DNA from: Takakia lepidozioides
Lineage: Eukaryota > Streptophyta > Takakiopsida > Takakiales > Takakiaceae
Assembly: GCA_030704615.1 (NCBI GenBank)
Contig: CM060732.1
Location: forward strand, 16,862,001-16,926,000
Direction: 5' to 3'
Length of the DNA: 64,000 nt
The translations under genes and the position numbers were made by a program. Below the pieces are notes generated by a model. That model was given only the letters and a program-made list of their open reading frames with translations, ran no database searches and was not told where the DNA came from. Positions 45,618 to 56,542 of the stretch are shown piece after piece. The first letter of the stretch is position 1. Each line of letters starts with the position of its first letter.

Positions 45618-47940
45618 TCATAGCAATGAAATGCAACATTTTATTGCAAATTTAGTTCTACTATGCCTCTCAAAAATACCATCCTCTCCTTGGGGGACTG
45701 TCCACCTCACCTCTTGGGAATCTTCTGCCTCTTCTCCCCCACTTTCCTCAGCAGAATCCAAGACAAATCTACGAGCCTCACGAGCTCTAATAGCTGTTGC
45801 CTCCTCCATGATCTTTATTTTCCTGAAGCTTGTCTCGTCTAAAATCTGTTGTAAACGACTAGGTTTGGAAGACCTCCTAATGGACACCGAAGCAAGCCGG
45901 GCAGCATAAGTAGGAAGGATGTAGTCTCTTTCAAGACTCGGCATGAAATCCCCCCCGGGAAAAAATGGCACGTTCCTCCTGCCAATGAACTGCGGCAAAG
46001 ACGTCCCTCCTGCAGTACTTAGCATCCTGCAGTAAGAACAAATCCACTTGAAGAATCTCAATACCAGTGAGCAACCGATTCTCAAATCCACCCAGCAGAA
46101 GTAGAAAGGTCTTTCAATGAAATAAGAGAGCGAAGGGAGGTGCCTCACGAAATCAGGAGGCAACTTACAATGCAACCACTCACTCATAAACCGGGGGCGC
46201 CTCGGCTTCCATCCCATCTTCTTCCTCCCCCTACACCTTCTCGGATTCTTCCTCATCCTCCGAGGATGCCTCTTCCTCTTTCGGCATACGTTCAGCCGCT
46301 GCAAGAGTGAAGTTGTGGAGGGCAGTATCTGCCTTGAAGGCGAAGACATGCTTGCTGGACGATGTCCTAGCCCAGATTGAAGCACCTGAGGGACAAAGCG
46401 GGAGCTGGTTAGTAGCATGCGATATGCAATTGTGATCGGGCCACGGGACATAATGTGGACATGAAGGCTTACCCGTGCCACATGTGAGGTCAAGAATCCG
46501 CCTTTGGACATCGGAGCATGTCTCCATGAGGGTTTGGATGAAAGCAGGGCTCCGGGTCCGGTTGTACCGCCACGGTTTTCCTGTCTTTGTGTCCTTCAGC
46601 ATACTGTCGTTGGGCACATAGTTGTAGAGGACATCATACGTAAGGGTCCACATTGGCATCAACAAGACGAGCGTTGCTATGGAATTTGAACGTAGACCCT
46701 CTCCTCACAAAACAATATGCATCAAACACCAATGTCTGCACATCAAAGAAAAAAGGGATCAACTCCAAGCTAAAGTTTAGATACACCATGATATGAAGTG
46801 AAGGCAATAGATTGATGACTTACACTCTTGCCCTCTATTCGCAACCCCTGCGTATTGATGCAGAACCATTTTTTGAGGAGGACCGGAGTGGCACTCTTCG
46901 GTGTCCACCTTGCTAGAGCATTCTCTGTCATCTTCCCTCTTATGGCAAGGTCCACCAATAGACATCCACCGTGATCAATGAGCATCCCCGCCAGCCCAAA
47001 CCCGGCTCTCCAGAAGTCCTTAGTAAACTTGTTCTAGCTGGGCACACCCTCCAGGCCCTCCAATAGCTCCCCATCTGGAATACCGAGGATAATCATATCG
47101 CAGGCTGTCTCCACCGCAAGCCCTCCCCGATGCTCGTACAATCCGTGCTGCAAGCTGTGAAGAAATCCCTCATGGCTTCAAAACCAGGGGTGTCTTTAGG
47201 CTTTGCAGTGGCAACCCTCTTTTTCGCTTTCCCCTTGAGCTCTTCCAAAGACTTCGTGTGTGCCATCTTCCTCGCCCTGGCAGCCAGAGCGTCAATGAAG
47301 CTCTCGTTGACACATTGGATGAGTGTTGGGGGTACTAACTTGGGCCTATCAGGACACATCACTGCCGATTATCGCCGTGTAGGCTCGCCCTCAAATGCCA
47401 ACTTCTTCGCAGAGCCAGCCCTACTCCGGTTTGACTTCGGAACCTGGACTACCGATGACTTGGTAGCAATAGCAGCAGAGGTAGGGCCTTGCACAAAGTC
47501 ATCGTCCAAGTCACTCCCCTCGGCCCCATCCTGTGCCTCCTATTGTGCCCCACTGGTTTTCTGTTTCTTTGGGGTTGCTGCATTCCCCTTTCCGTGTCTT
47601 TTTCTTCGCCCCTTTTGCCTTCTCAGTTAACTTCTCCTGGATACCTGCCTTAGCTAGCTCAGCCGCTTTGCGGGACTTGGCAAGTGCTTTCGCCTCCTTT
47701 GGACCCAAGGGAGGCAGCAGAGCTCGGTTTCGGTGGGCCTCAACATCCAGCTTCAATTGAAACTCCGATGTGTTGAGCGAGCATGGCGGAAGGTCCACAT
47801 ACCAAGGGCAGTCGCGCAAATGCTCCAATGCCCCCCCCCCCCCACCTTCTTTTTTCTTTATTTTGCCCTCATCTCTTCCTCTCTTCCTCTGTCCCTGTCT
47901 CTCCCTCTGTCCTTGTCTCTCCCTCTTTTCCCTCATCTCT
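45618..47940 (-). pseudogene. Methyltransferase-like family, copy 3
   Basis: Most complete copy, on the minus strand. N-terminal part CPWYVDLPPCSLNTSEFQ and a Lys/Ala-rich helix (about 47810-47540), DLDDDFVQGP, PKLVPPTLIQCVNESFIDAL (about 47350-47290), LIDHGGCLLVDLAIRGKMTE...VLLKKWFCIN (about 46985-46850). Core exon 46735-46473 (LVFDAYCFVRRG, RSPAFIQTLMETC, RRILDLTCGTG). An 87-bp GT-AG intron. Next exon from 46385 (ASIWARTSSSKHVFAFKADTAL, acidic EEEASSEDEEE). C-terminal module DYILPTYAARLASV...ARRFVLDSAEE near 45960-45740. The ILDLTCGTG strand-loop is a good SAM motif I match; no catalytic DPPY is seen. A frame change near 46640 and a stop near 47340 suggest decay, although some gaps could be introns. 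Confidence 0.6.
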
Positions 47941-48039
47941 CCCTCTGTCTAATCAGGATGTGGAGAGAGAGGGAGAGAGAGGGAGTGCTGAGGGAAAAAA
48001 AACCAAAACAAAAAAGAAGGTGGGGGGGGCGGTTGACTG

Positions 48040-48076
48040 AGTGCTTAGTTTTTTTTTTTTTTTTTTTTTCCCTCAG

Positions 48077-48117
<41 letters not shown>

Positions 48118-48125
48118 CCTCTTTT
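48040..48125. repeat. Poly-T and (CT)n tract upstream of Lunapark
   Basis: T-run at about 48047-48069 followed by (CT)n at about 48081-48113. CT/GA-rich tracts are common just upstream of plant transcription starts, so it may be part of the Lunapark promoter. It may also be simple microsatellite sequence. Confidence 0.5.
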
Positions 48126-48219
48126 CCCTCATCTCTCCCTCTCTTAAGCCGCGCCTCTCCTTGCTCTCTTGCTTTTCAAAATCGCCCTAAGACCATATCC
48201 TCCCAGCTCACCTCTCTCT

Positions 48220-48376
48220 CTCTTATGTGGTAGAAGCGCCGCGCAGAGGTGGGGAGCAAACGAAGAGGCAGAGCCGCGGTTTTCGCGGGGGGAGAGAGAG
48301 AGAGGAGCGGGGGTTTGCTGCGCCAACGTTGGCAGCAGTGGCTGAGGGCGGCGACAGCAGCAGCGCTTGGATTAAG
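48220..48376 (+). other. Probable 5' UTR exon of Lunapark
   Basis: GC-rich segment directly after the CT tract, ending ATTAAG|GTAAGATCT, a strong splice donor. It has no coding frame continuing into the gene. Position and donor support a noncoding first exon, with the first coding exon at 49629. The interval between (48377-49628) would be intron and may contain another noncoding exon near 48720-48807. Confidence 0.45.
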
Positions 48377-49628
48377 GTAAGATCTCCTTCCTCCCTCCAG
48401 GCCCGTCCTCTCAAGAATGGAGGGACACAGTTGGCAAAACTGTTCCTATGATTCAAAACAGCCCTGATGAATTGGAGTATGATTCAAAGGCTTAGAACGC
48501 TCCCATTAGTTCTCATTAGATTGATGAAGCAATTGAGCATTTAAACAGATATAAAGCTGGTGGTCATGATGACATTGTCAACGAGCTTATGAAGCACAGG
48601 GTGGACAGGTGGTCTATGGCTCCGCCTCTGGTCATGTGAGATCAAGGGAAAGATGTGGAGAGTTGTCCATAATTTGTATGCTCACACCAAAAGTTGTGTC
48701 ACTGTTCATGGAAAGAGACCTGCGCGGCGCTGGAGGTCGCCGCTTGGGGCGACGCCTTGATTCTCTTCTCGACCTTGCAAGTAGAGCTCGGGCACTTCAC
48801 ATCAGGTTCGTTTCTCCTCCACCCTAAACCCTAGTCTCTCCACTCCTACTTGAGCAAAGTAGAATGCAAAAAAAAGGGGGAAAGAGGAGGTGCTTCAAGC
48901 ACTCAGCAAAAAAAATAGGGGGGGCGCGCCTGCGTCCGACGCCCGGCCGTCGCAAGAGGCGCCCCGCCCTTTTTTTGAAAATTGGGGCGTTTACTAGCGA
49001 TCCCCCTGCGTCGTCACGAGCCGGCAAAGGCAGCACTGACGGGTGTCAGTAGCCCCCCATCACGTCGTGACAAATTCTGTCGTCCCCCGTTCCGGATTCT
49101 GTTTTGGTCGGCGTGCATTTGCTGTGTGCGTGTATACAGCCGAGCAGCCGAGCAATTAGATACTTATTAGTAAGAAAGGTTCAACAACTCGCGCCGACTT
49201 CACGTTTGCGCAGACTCAGGGGATGTTTTTTTGCGAGTGTTTGTGCGTCTCCCTGTTGGCTACCGTCAATTATTCTCTAGTTCCCCCAACCCCATCCACT
49301 GTCTGCCTATTCACGATAAATATATTCTCTTTGTCCCCGCTCTCCTTTCCCCTCGCTCTGAACATCTCTATCTGTCGATGTAGGGCAAGTTGCATTTCGC
49401 TCTTCACCTTTTCTCCCTCCATCTCTGGCCAAGCTAGTGTTATCTGTCAAGTACTTCCATGTTGACATGCACAATCTCAAGCATACAGTTTTCTCCTTCC
49501 TCGGGATCCGATCTTCGAATTACCGAGTTTCTTGTCATATAGTCTGTAGTCATTCCAAAGTTTTCGGTAGAGGCGAGTGTCAGGCGTTCTATCCTTGGAG
49601 AAACCCTAAAGCCTCGATGTCGTGAGTC

Positions 49629-52437
49629 ATGGACAGTATAGGAGCTGAAGGAGGACCCACTAGTATGGCTGGGAATTTAAATAAAACTGGTTTGGTTAAA
49701 GAAAATCTACTAGGGCCGTCCTCTTCGCCGGGTACAGATCGCAGTGTCTGGAGGGTGATGGTAGGCAGGATTTGGAGTATCATGGGTCTCATGAGCCATT
49801 TATTCACGAGGGGTAGCAACAATGATTTTGAGAAGAAACTGCAGCATTTGTCGAAGGAGGAGGTAACTGTACATACACGGTTGAAGCGACGGACACAGTA
49901 CTGGAGAAAGCTTGCTCGAGCCCTCATTGTATATTCCGTCATTCTTGAGGTTGGATGTTGTTTCCCATTCACTTCCTACTCCTGACCCCCTCTTTTACTT
50001 CCCTTTCTCATTTTTATATCATTGGGATTCTGTAGTAAAGCGCTTCATAGAGAAGATTTGGAGCGACCACCCCGTCCCCCCTTTCCCTTTTGATCCTCCC
50101 TCGTCGTCTTTTCTGCGTCATCCAATCACGGCAAAGGATCTATGGCTAGAATGCTACAGTAAGCAATCTACTCCTCCGTATTGTGAAGAATCATAGTGAT
50201 ATCATATTCTCTCAGGTTTTTATTGCATTGCATTGTATTGCACTGAAAGAGAGTTGGCGACGGTCAAGTCATTATGTACGTAGGGATTTGTACCATATGA
50301 CACAGGAGACCGCAATGGCAGACAGACAGACGAGTTCAGGATGCAAGCAAGAGGGGAGGGAATAAGTTATGTTTGTTGGGGTTGCAGCTTCTGGTATTGG
50401 GGTTAGCCCTTCTTTCAACACGGTCGGCAGAGTTGTCATGGGAGATGCGAACTATGCGGGTCCTCCCTGTGTTTGTAATTCCAGCGGTGGTCACTCTGGT
50501 TTACTCCACATGTGCCAGTTATTATCGCATGAGTAAGTGTGCTCCCTGTATTTGCAATTCCACCATAGTCACTCTTCTTTATTCCACATTTCCAAGTTCT
50601 TGCTGCATGGATTCCTTTCGCACATCGCACACCCCTGTTCCTGGGGTCATTACGAAGTCCAGGCAGATGACCAAACCTGTATATTTAGGGCAAGTCATGG
50701 ATGGGATGGTCTACAGGGGAGCGTAAGGACCAGAAGACTTTGGAAAGGCTGCGCACAGAGCGCCAAGAGAAAATCAATGAGTTGAAAGAAAAGACCAACT
50801 ATTATGTCACTCAGCAGCTCATTCAGGTCTCAGAGAGCTTGGCCACTGATGTAGATTTGATTTGCTCTTCTTTCAAAGTTGCATCCTCTATTCGATAACT
50901 TTCCTATCTGTGCTCTATGCTACAGGTTGAAATGCTAAGGAGAGTTCACTCTGCCTGTGTTTGTTTATGCGTGTTTTTGATACATTGGTTAGACATATTT
51001 GTAGGATTGACCCAGCTCTAATGTGATGGCAATGCAATGGCAGCGCTATGACCCTGATCCTACAGCAAAGGCAGCGGCAGCAAGCATTCTGGCATCAAAA
51101 TTGGGTGCAGAATCAGGGCTCAAGCTGGCATTGGCAGCAGACCTCATTGATAAAGAGGAGGTCAGCATGGCACCAGGGTCAGGTAGAAGTCGGGATGATG
51201 AAATGGTAGACTCAGGAGGATTGAGGAAGCGCAAGGGTCAAGCACAAAGGGAGAGTGCCGGCAAAGGGCCATTCGTTGGGTTGGACAAAGTAGATGGGTT
51301 ACCAGAGGACAGACAATGTGTCCAGGAAGTATGGCAACAGGGGATGGAGATTGAGCCTCACCGAGGCAAGGCAAGTGAAGAAGGGTGGATTGCACGGCTT
51401 GCGGCCATGCTTGTTGGTGAAGATCCTACTCAGTGCTATGCTCTTATCTGCTCCAAGTGTCACATGCATAATGGTGAGTTAATGATGTAGCTAATTGTGG
51501 GCCATGTTGGCAAAATCAGCTTCCTTCTTAAAATGTATGGTTCAAGGTGTTGATTTGGCTCTGCTCAATCTTTCTCTGAGATGACTTCTGGGCATAACTG
51601 GGTAGAAGCTCCTAAAGCAAGACAACTTAGGTTCAACCAACTATTTATCCGAGTTTCTTGTACTTTGTGCCGGGTCTATGTGATGGTCCTCTGTCCTCTG
51701 GATGATCAGTGACCCTTCAGATCCTTCCACTTGTCAGCAATTTGTCAGGATGAAATACTGTTCTCAATATGAGTACTCTTGTGGTTATCGTGCTCAGACC
51801 AAGTGTTCCAATTACTATTACCCCTGAATACGATGAATGCTTCAGAACCAGGGCCTGTAGTATCAGTATCTGTCAGTGTCCTATAGTACCTGGTGGAACT
51901 ACTCATGTCATGCTTGCAAGGGAGATTCAAAGTAGCAGAAATGTTTCAATCGCATGAACCCTGAAGCCTGTGGGTGACCACCTCGCACGGTTCGGAGAAG
52001 TAAGAAGAAGTTAAAACAGTCTGAAAAGGGTTGGGTGTAAGCCCACATATGATGGACACAGCATGCGTTGATGACTAGTTGTGGAGTCAAGGGGTATCAA
52101 GTGCATTTTTCTGTGTGTTGCAGGGCTGGCTCGAAAGGAGGATTTCCAATATGTAACATATTACTGCCCACATTGCCAGGCTCTGAATGGCTCTCCACAG
52201 CTTGGAGAAGGTGCAGGAACCACTGATGGATCGGGTGAGATGTCCCCTAGACCCCTCCCATTGAAAGGTATGTCAACCACCGAAGACAGAAGGCAGATAG
52301 AATCGACAGTAAGGAGCCAAGGGTTTAGCACCCACTCTGTTGGGAAGTTACCAGGCAATGTGGAACTCAGCAGCAGCTCTGGGCCTGCAATCAGCTCACA
52401 ATTTGTCTCAGCGGAATTCAGTGATGGAAGAAGATGA
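49629..52437 (+). CDS. LNP: Lunapark (ER three-way-junction protein)
   Basis: Five exons, 49629-49949, 50388-50532, 50717-50826, 51044-51473 and 52124-52437, with GT-AG introns, join in frame to 439 residues. Exon 1 gives the soluble N-terminus and a coiled region (FEKKLQHLSKEE, RRTQYWRKLARALIVYSVILE). Exon 2 has two membrane stretches (LLVLGLALL; MRVLPVFVIPAVVTLVYSTCASYYRM). Exon 3 is the family block KDQKTLERLRTERQEKINEL, and exon 4 starts RYDPDPTAKAAAASILASK. The C2-C2 zinc finger spans exons 4 and 5 (CSKCHMHN...YYCPHC). Lunapark sits at ER tubule junctions and stabilises them. Plant LNP proteins act with RHD3 and may have ubiquitin-ligase activity. All family hallmarks are intact, and length fits plant homologues. 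The C-terminus after the finger is Ser-rich and not conserved, so the last exon end is less certain. Confidence 0.93.
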
Positions 52438-52611
52438 AGACAGAAATGTAGAGAAGGTAGCGAAGAAAATGTCTACAGTTTTATGTGGTTTAATGTCATC
52501 TGTGAAGTCCTTTGTATATGTGGTGCCTTTTGTATTGTCGAGGCATTATCTTGTGAACAAGGTTGACAGAGTTGCACACAGGACTTGCCCATGTCATATC
52601 TGTGAACATAT

Positions 52612-52899
52612 GTGAACAAGTCAAAGGAAGCTGGAGGTTATTATGCCTATGGAAGTTCTTCCTGGCTTTCCAACCCAAGCAGTCCTGTCTTTGATGTCTC
52701 CAACCCATCCCAAGCTACTTTCTCTTGGTTGCTAGGAATGATACTTCTTGTTCTGACTGTGTTCGTTGTAAGAGGGACTCTTCTCAGTTACTTTGCTGTA
52801 TTGGAAACCAATGCTTGGTTCAGAAGCTTCATTTTGCACCTACCAATAGTAACTTTCGAATGGAAAGCTCAAGTGAATGACTGGTTCCTGCAATTCTAG
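52612..52899 (+). CDS. Small membrane ORF downstream of Lunapark
   Basis: A 95-residue frame (from a GTG, no ATG at this point) with protein-like composition: GGYYAYGSSSWLSNPSSPVFDV and a long hydrophobic segment (WLLGMILLVLTVFVV, then LLSYFAVLE). It ends at TAG 52897-52899. It could be an alternative last exon of the Lunapark transcript or an independent exon. I do not recognise a family. It lies 175 bases after the Lunapark stop, on the same strand. Confidence 0.25.
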   Translation: MNKSKEAGGYYAYGSSSWLSNPSSPVFDVSNPSQATFSWLLGMILLVLTVFVVRGTLLSYFAVLETNAWFRSFILHLPIVTFEWKAQVNDWFLQF

Positions 52900-54240
52900 A
52901 GCTGTCGTCTTGCACCATGATGCACAAGTCCCCTAAACTTGGATGAACTCGTTCATGCATTTGTTCGAAGAACCGAAAGCTATGGTTATAGATCTAGAGA
53001 CTTTCAACATCCAAGCTTGTTCTCGTGGACCTAAAGATGAGGCAAGCTGAAGAAAGATGACTTTTGAGGGGGCTGGGGAGCAAGGAGAATCTGTCAGCTG
53101 GTCCATGGTAGTCACTTCCATGTGGAGCGATTGCAAACCCTGTACGGCGGGCTGCTAAGAAATCAGAGTAGATTACCGTCGACTCTATGCATGTTTATCG
53201 AAATTTCTGGCTGGAGTCATGAACAAATGTAACTGGCCATCTTGATGAGGTAAAGCATACAATGCTCCTTGTGAACGGGCGGGCAAGTTCCTTGGTTGAG
53301 GACTTCAAGAACAAGCAGCCAAGGTTGAGGAATTCAAGGAATGATATGATCCCTCTTGAGATGAGCCATCTCTACTAGTGTTTTCACAAGCAGGACAGTG
53401 GACCACTAAAACAGATCCCATGGCCCTTTTTTGGGAAGAAGCAAACCCTTTCTTGGAGGTACTGGGAGACGAGGGTCAAAAACCAGTCTTTTCATGTAAC
53501 AGTCGATGGGCATCATCCTATTGTGTTCATCCATCCATAAATATGGATGAAGTATTCCAACTACACCCATCTTGAACTAATTGGACCCTCAATCGAGAGT
53601 ATTGGTGGCAAGTATCAAAACCCTTTGCATACACTCTTGCTTTAGGAAGGAAGGGTCAATAAAATAGTATTAGAGCAGTAATAGAGCTGATTTTGCAAAT
53701 TTTTATTTTGATTTTTTGCTTTTTTGAAAAGAGGGACAGTGGCCTCCCTTAACTTAGCAATTGGACATAAAAGGTCCGAGGAATATATATAAAAAAATAT
53801 GGTGGAAAAAATAACCACCGTAGAGGCCGTGAAGGCTTATTGTGGGGAAACTACCCCGTAACCAAGAACCTAAGAGTGAAAACAAATAGCAGAAGAACTG
53901 GAAGAGTATAAGAGTATCCAAAAAGAGATGTGAGAGGGGGGCGGCTAGCGAACAGGAAAAGGGGTCATCATGCAAGACAACTAAGGAATCACGAAAATGG
54001 AAGTCACTGCAACTTCAAAACTTGAGTTGCATTTTAAGCTTATGATCTCTGGCTCTTTTATGGTGCCAGTTGAAGTCACCTTCTTTCCCTTCCATTGGGG
54101 ATTTCCCATTGCACGGGGATGATGTCTTTCCATTGAACATGTGTTGGAAATACGGGAGCAGAGCAAACGGCTCTTGCCCTAGGTGATGTTGAACTCTTTG
54201 AGCAATTGGCCCCTGCGTTGATCCGTAGCTCGGCGAAGAG
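52900..54240. other. Spacer downstream of Lunapark
   Basis: No gene recognised. Probably includes the Lunapark 3' UTR/terminator, but no polyadenylation signal can be assigned with confidence. Confidence 0.4.
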
Positions 54241-54256
54241 CTGCATAGACAGAAAC

Positions 54257-55900
54257 CTAGGCTTTTTTCCCCTTAGTCATCAGATCGAAAAAAATGTTAA
54301 ACAACACAGATCTAATGCTGGGGGGTCTACCCTCATGCACCCATGAACACTTGACCTTCCACAAGTTCCATAGTGTGCGTGCTGACCAAATAGGGCAGTT
54401 AATGAAGGTAGCATCTGGAAGGTAGTTCAACAGAGGGAAAGCGGGGGGAGGAGAAGAAGGCATCCTTAGCCAGTTGGAGTACAATTGGAGAACCTTTGTC
54501 CAGACAGAACGAGGACCTGGACATTGAAACAGAAAGTGTTCCAGTGTTTCGGGCATGCTTAAGCAGATGGAGCAGAGGGGGTTGTCCTCATCCATGGACA
54601 TTTTGACCAGCGAAATTCTATGGGCAATTTTCCATAGGAAGGCCAATATTCTGGCAGATCTGTCTTTCCTCCAGATGTCTTTCCAGATTTGTTTCTAGAC
54701 ACCTTGTCCCTAAATGTTGCCCCTCCATTTATGCTGCCATTTATGCATGAAGGATTGCATAGGGTATCTGAAGCTGTATCCCAATTTCATCGTATCAGCA
54801 AAAAAAATTGGACCTTTCAGTATCCATCCATGTCCACTCTCCTAGATCGAACTGTAGGCCTGCCAGGGGGTGGGAGAGGAAACAATAGAGTTCAGAATGG
54901 CCACGGTCCAGATGACAAGCGCACCAGCAATGCGATAGTGGAGGATCCCAAACTGAAACGTGGAGGACCTCTTGTGGGTGCTGGAACATCTCACCCTCAT
55001 AAAGGCCCTAGGAGAAAGAAGTTGGAATATGGAGAGTCTTACAAGCGTGGTTGCCAATGCTATTTCAAGGTCCAGCAATGCTATCTCGCGAGGGTAGCTA
55101 CCGTGTGAGCAGCTCACGTGAGCGCGCTCACGCTTTGCACACTAATCGTGAGCAGAATCCTTAAGCGTGAGGGGACAAAGAAGATCAAATGCTTGGCAAA
55201 CAATTTTAGAACATATTCCGCCATATTTCTTGCCCTTGCTGCAAGGTCAAAATGGACCATTATCTTTGCCCATCTGGATGGGAGTCACTCACCTGACTCT
55301 AAGCTTGGCAATGCTGGTCACCTCAGTACATGGTAATGAAGCCACATGGCTCTGGTTTTAGGTGGGCAGTACAGGTGATCTAGCTTTCAAGGGAAGGAAC
55401 TCCATGGATTCTACAACCCTGGTCCCATATGTGTCATTGATGAAAATGGCAGACCCAATCCAGTACCCCAGCCAGGGCAAGAAGACAATTAGGCCTAAAT
55501 CACAGTAGGTGGGTACGAAAAATGGCAACAGACACTAGTTGCAAGGGGAGGAAAGATCCTTGCTCCCAAATGTGGGCCATATGATGGATCCCAACTTGCT
55601 CCCAGGCAGCCCATTTAGATTTAAGAGGCAGTAGCTCATCCAAATCCATGTTGTAGTTCCTAAAAATGGGCTGCCTGATACATTCTTCATAACTTTTTGG
55701 CATTCTTTGGGTAGGGGCCATGCGCATAAGATACAAGGCCTTCCATATGGATGACCAGGCCTGGGACCCTAGCTGCCTCGATTTGCCTTGACCTTGCACT
55801 ATCCATTTGAGGGAGTTTGGCCAGTTGTCGGGGCTAGTTAGGACCAAATATTGCTGGATTAGTCTACTCCAAAGTGTGCGAGCAATGCTTCTCTTGCCTC
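54257..55900 (-). pseudogene. Non-LTR retrotransposon 3' end with zf-RVT domain
   Basis: Minus-strand pieces of the C-terminal third of a plant LINE ORF2. First is a block WSSIWKALYLMRMAPTQRMP, RQPIFRNYNMDLDELLPLKSKW and GIHHMAHIWEQG (55847-55500), typical of the region after RT. After decayed sequence with stops (55500-54650) comes the zinc-binding zf-RVT domain IWKDIWRK...AFLWKIAHRISLV, CSICLSMPETLEHFLFQCP (about 54700-54520), ending at 54257. The Cys/His pattern C-x2-C-x7-H-x4-C is intact. No RT is present upstream, and frames are broken, so it is a relic unrelated to the 10-11.5 kb LINE. Confidence 0.75.
55095..55165. repeat. TGAGC-rich repeat
   Basis: GTGTGAGCAGCTCACGTGAGCGCGCTCACGC followed by CGTGAGCAG and GCGTGAGGG within 70 bases. 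Same word as the clusters beside the methyltransferase-like copies. GTGAGCGCGCTCAC is itself a 14-base palindrome. Confidence 0.5.
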
Positions 55901-55978
55901 TTTTCTTGATCGTACCTACTTGCTTTCGCTGGGGCGGAGCTCCGCCCTCCCGCCGCTAGTTTTTGCTTAATTTTAGCC

Positions 55979-56542
55979 ATGACTAATTCTATAGGGTTTC
56001 ACCAACTTTTCGCTTTTATCACTGTTATTACCTCTCTCTTTAGCGGTTCCTCTAAGATATCCTCAGCTACGAGTCTAGTTCCATCTCCCGCCATAGCTCA
56101 CTTTGTGGCTTCTTGCACTGCCAAGCAATCCCCCAACATCTCTACTTCCCGCCTCCCCACCTGCACGATTCGCCCCTTTTCCACGCTTCTTTCAAGCTAT
56201 CTTTCGCTCATTTTCTTATCGTTTTATGGGCAAGCATGTTTTACGACTGCCCTCTACCTCCCTTCCCGTCGGCCCAGACGCATCAGGTTACTTGTTTGTT
56301 ACCCCGCCTGCACGTTCATAGATCACCACACTGACAGCTCCGTGTGCTACCCTATGGTTTATACGCTTCTTCGAACTGCGTGTACTATCTTGCTCCTCAC
56401 TTTGGCATATTCTGTCAAGCTGCTCTTGCGCATTCGATGTCACCTGCGGAGATTCTCCATCAGACAACATTCCTCAAGAAATACAGGAAATCTTCTCGAT
56501 ACAAGAGTAGAAGCGCCAAATGAAGCGTGGGAAAGTACCTGA
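55979..56542 (+). CDS. Hypothetical 187-residue ORF
   Basis: Uninterrupted plus-strand frame from ATG (MTNSIGFHQLFAFITVITSLF), Ser/Leu/Thr-rich with several hydrophobic stretches. No recognisable family. It overlaps the 3' side of the minus-strand gene at 56538-57345, so it may be fortuitous. Confidence 0.15.
   Translation: MTNSIGFHQLFAFITVITSLFSGSSKISSATSLVPSPAIAHFVASCTAKQSPNISTSRLPTCTIRPFSTLLSSYLSLIFLSFYGQACFTTALYLPSRRPRRIRLLVCYPACTFIDHHTDSSVCYPMVYTLLRTACTILLLTLAYSVKLLLRIRCHLRRFSIRQHSSRNTGNLLDTRVEAPNEAWEST

Noticed and set aside
47733-48233. 166-residue Ser/Pro/Leu-rich plus-strand frame
   Set aside because: Runs through poly-C, poly-T and CT microsatellites, and lies opposite the N-terminal part of family copy 3.
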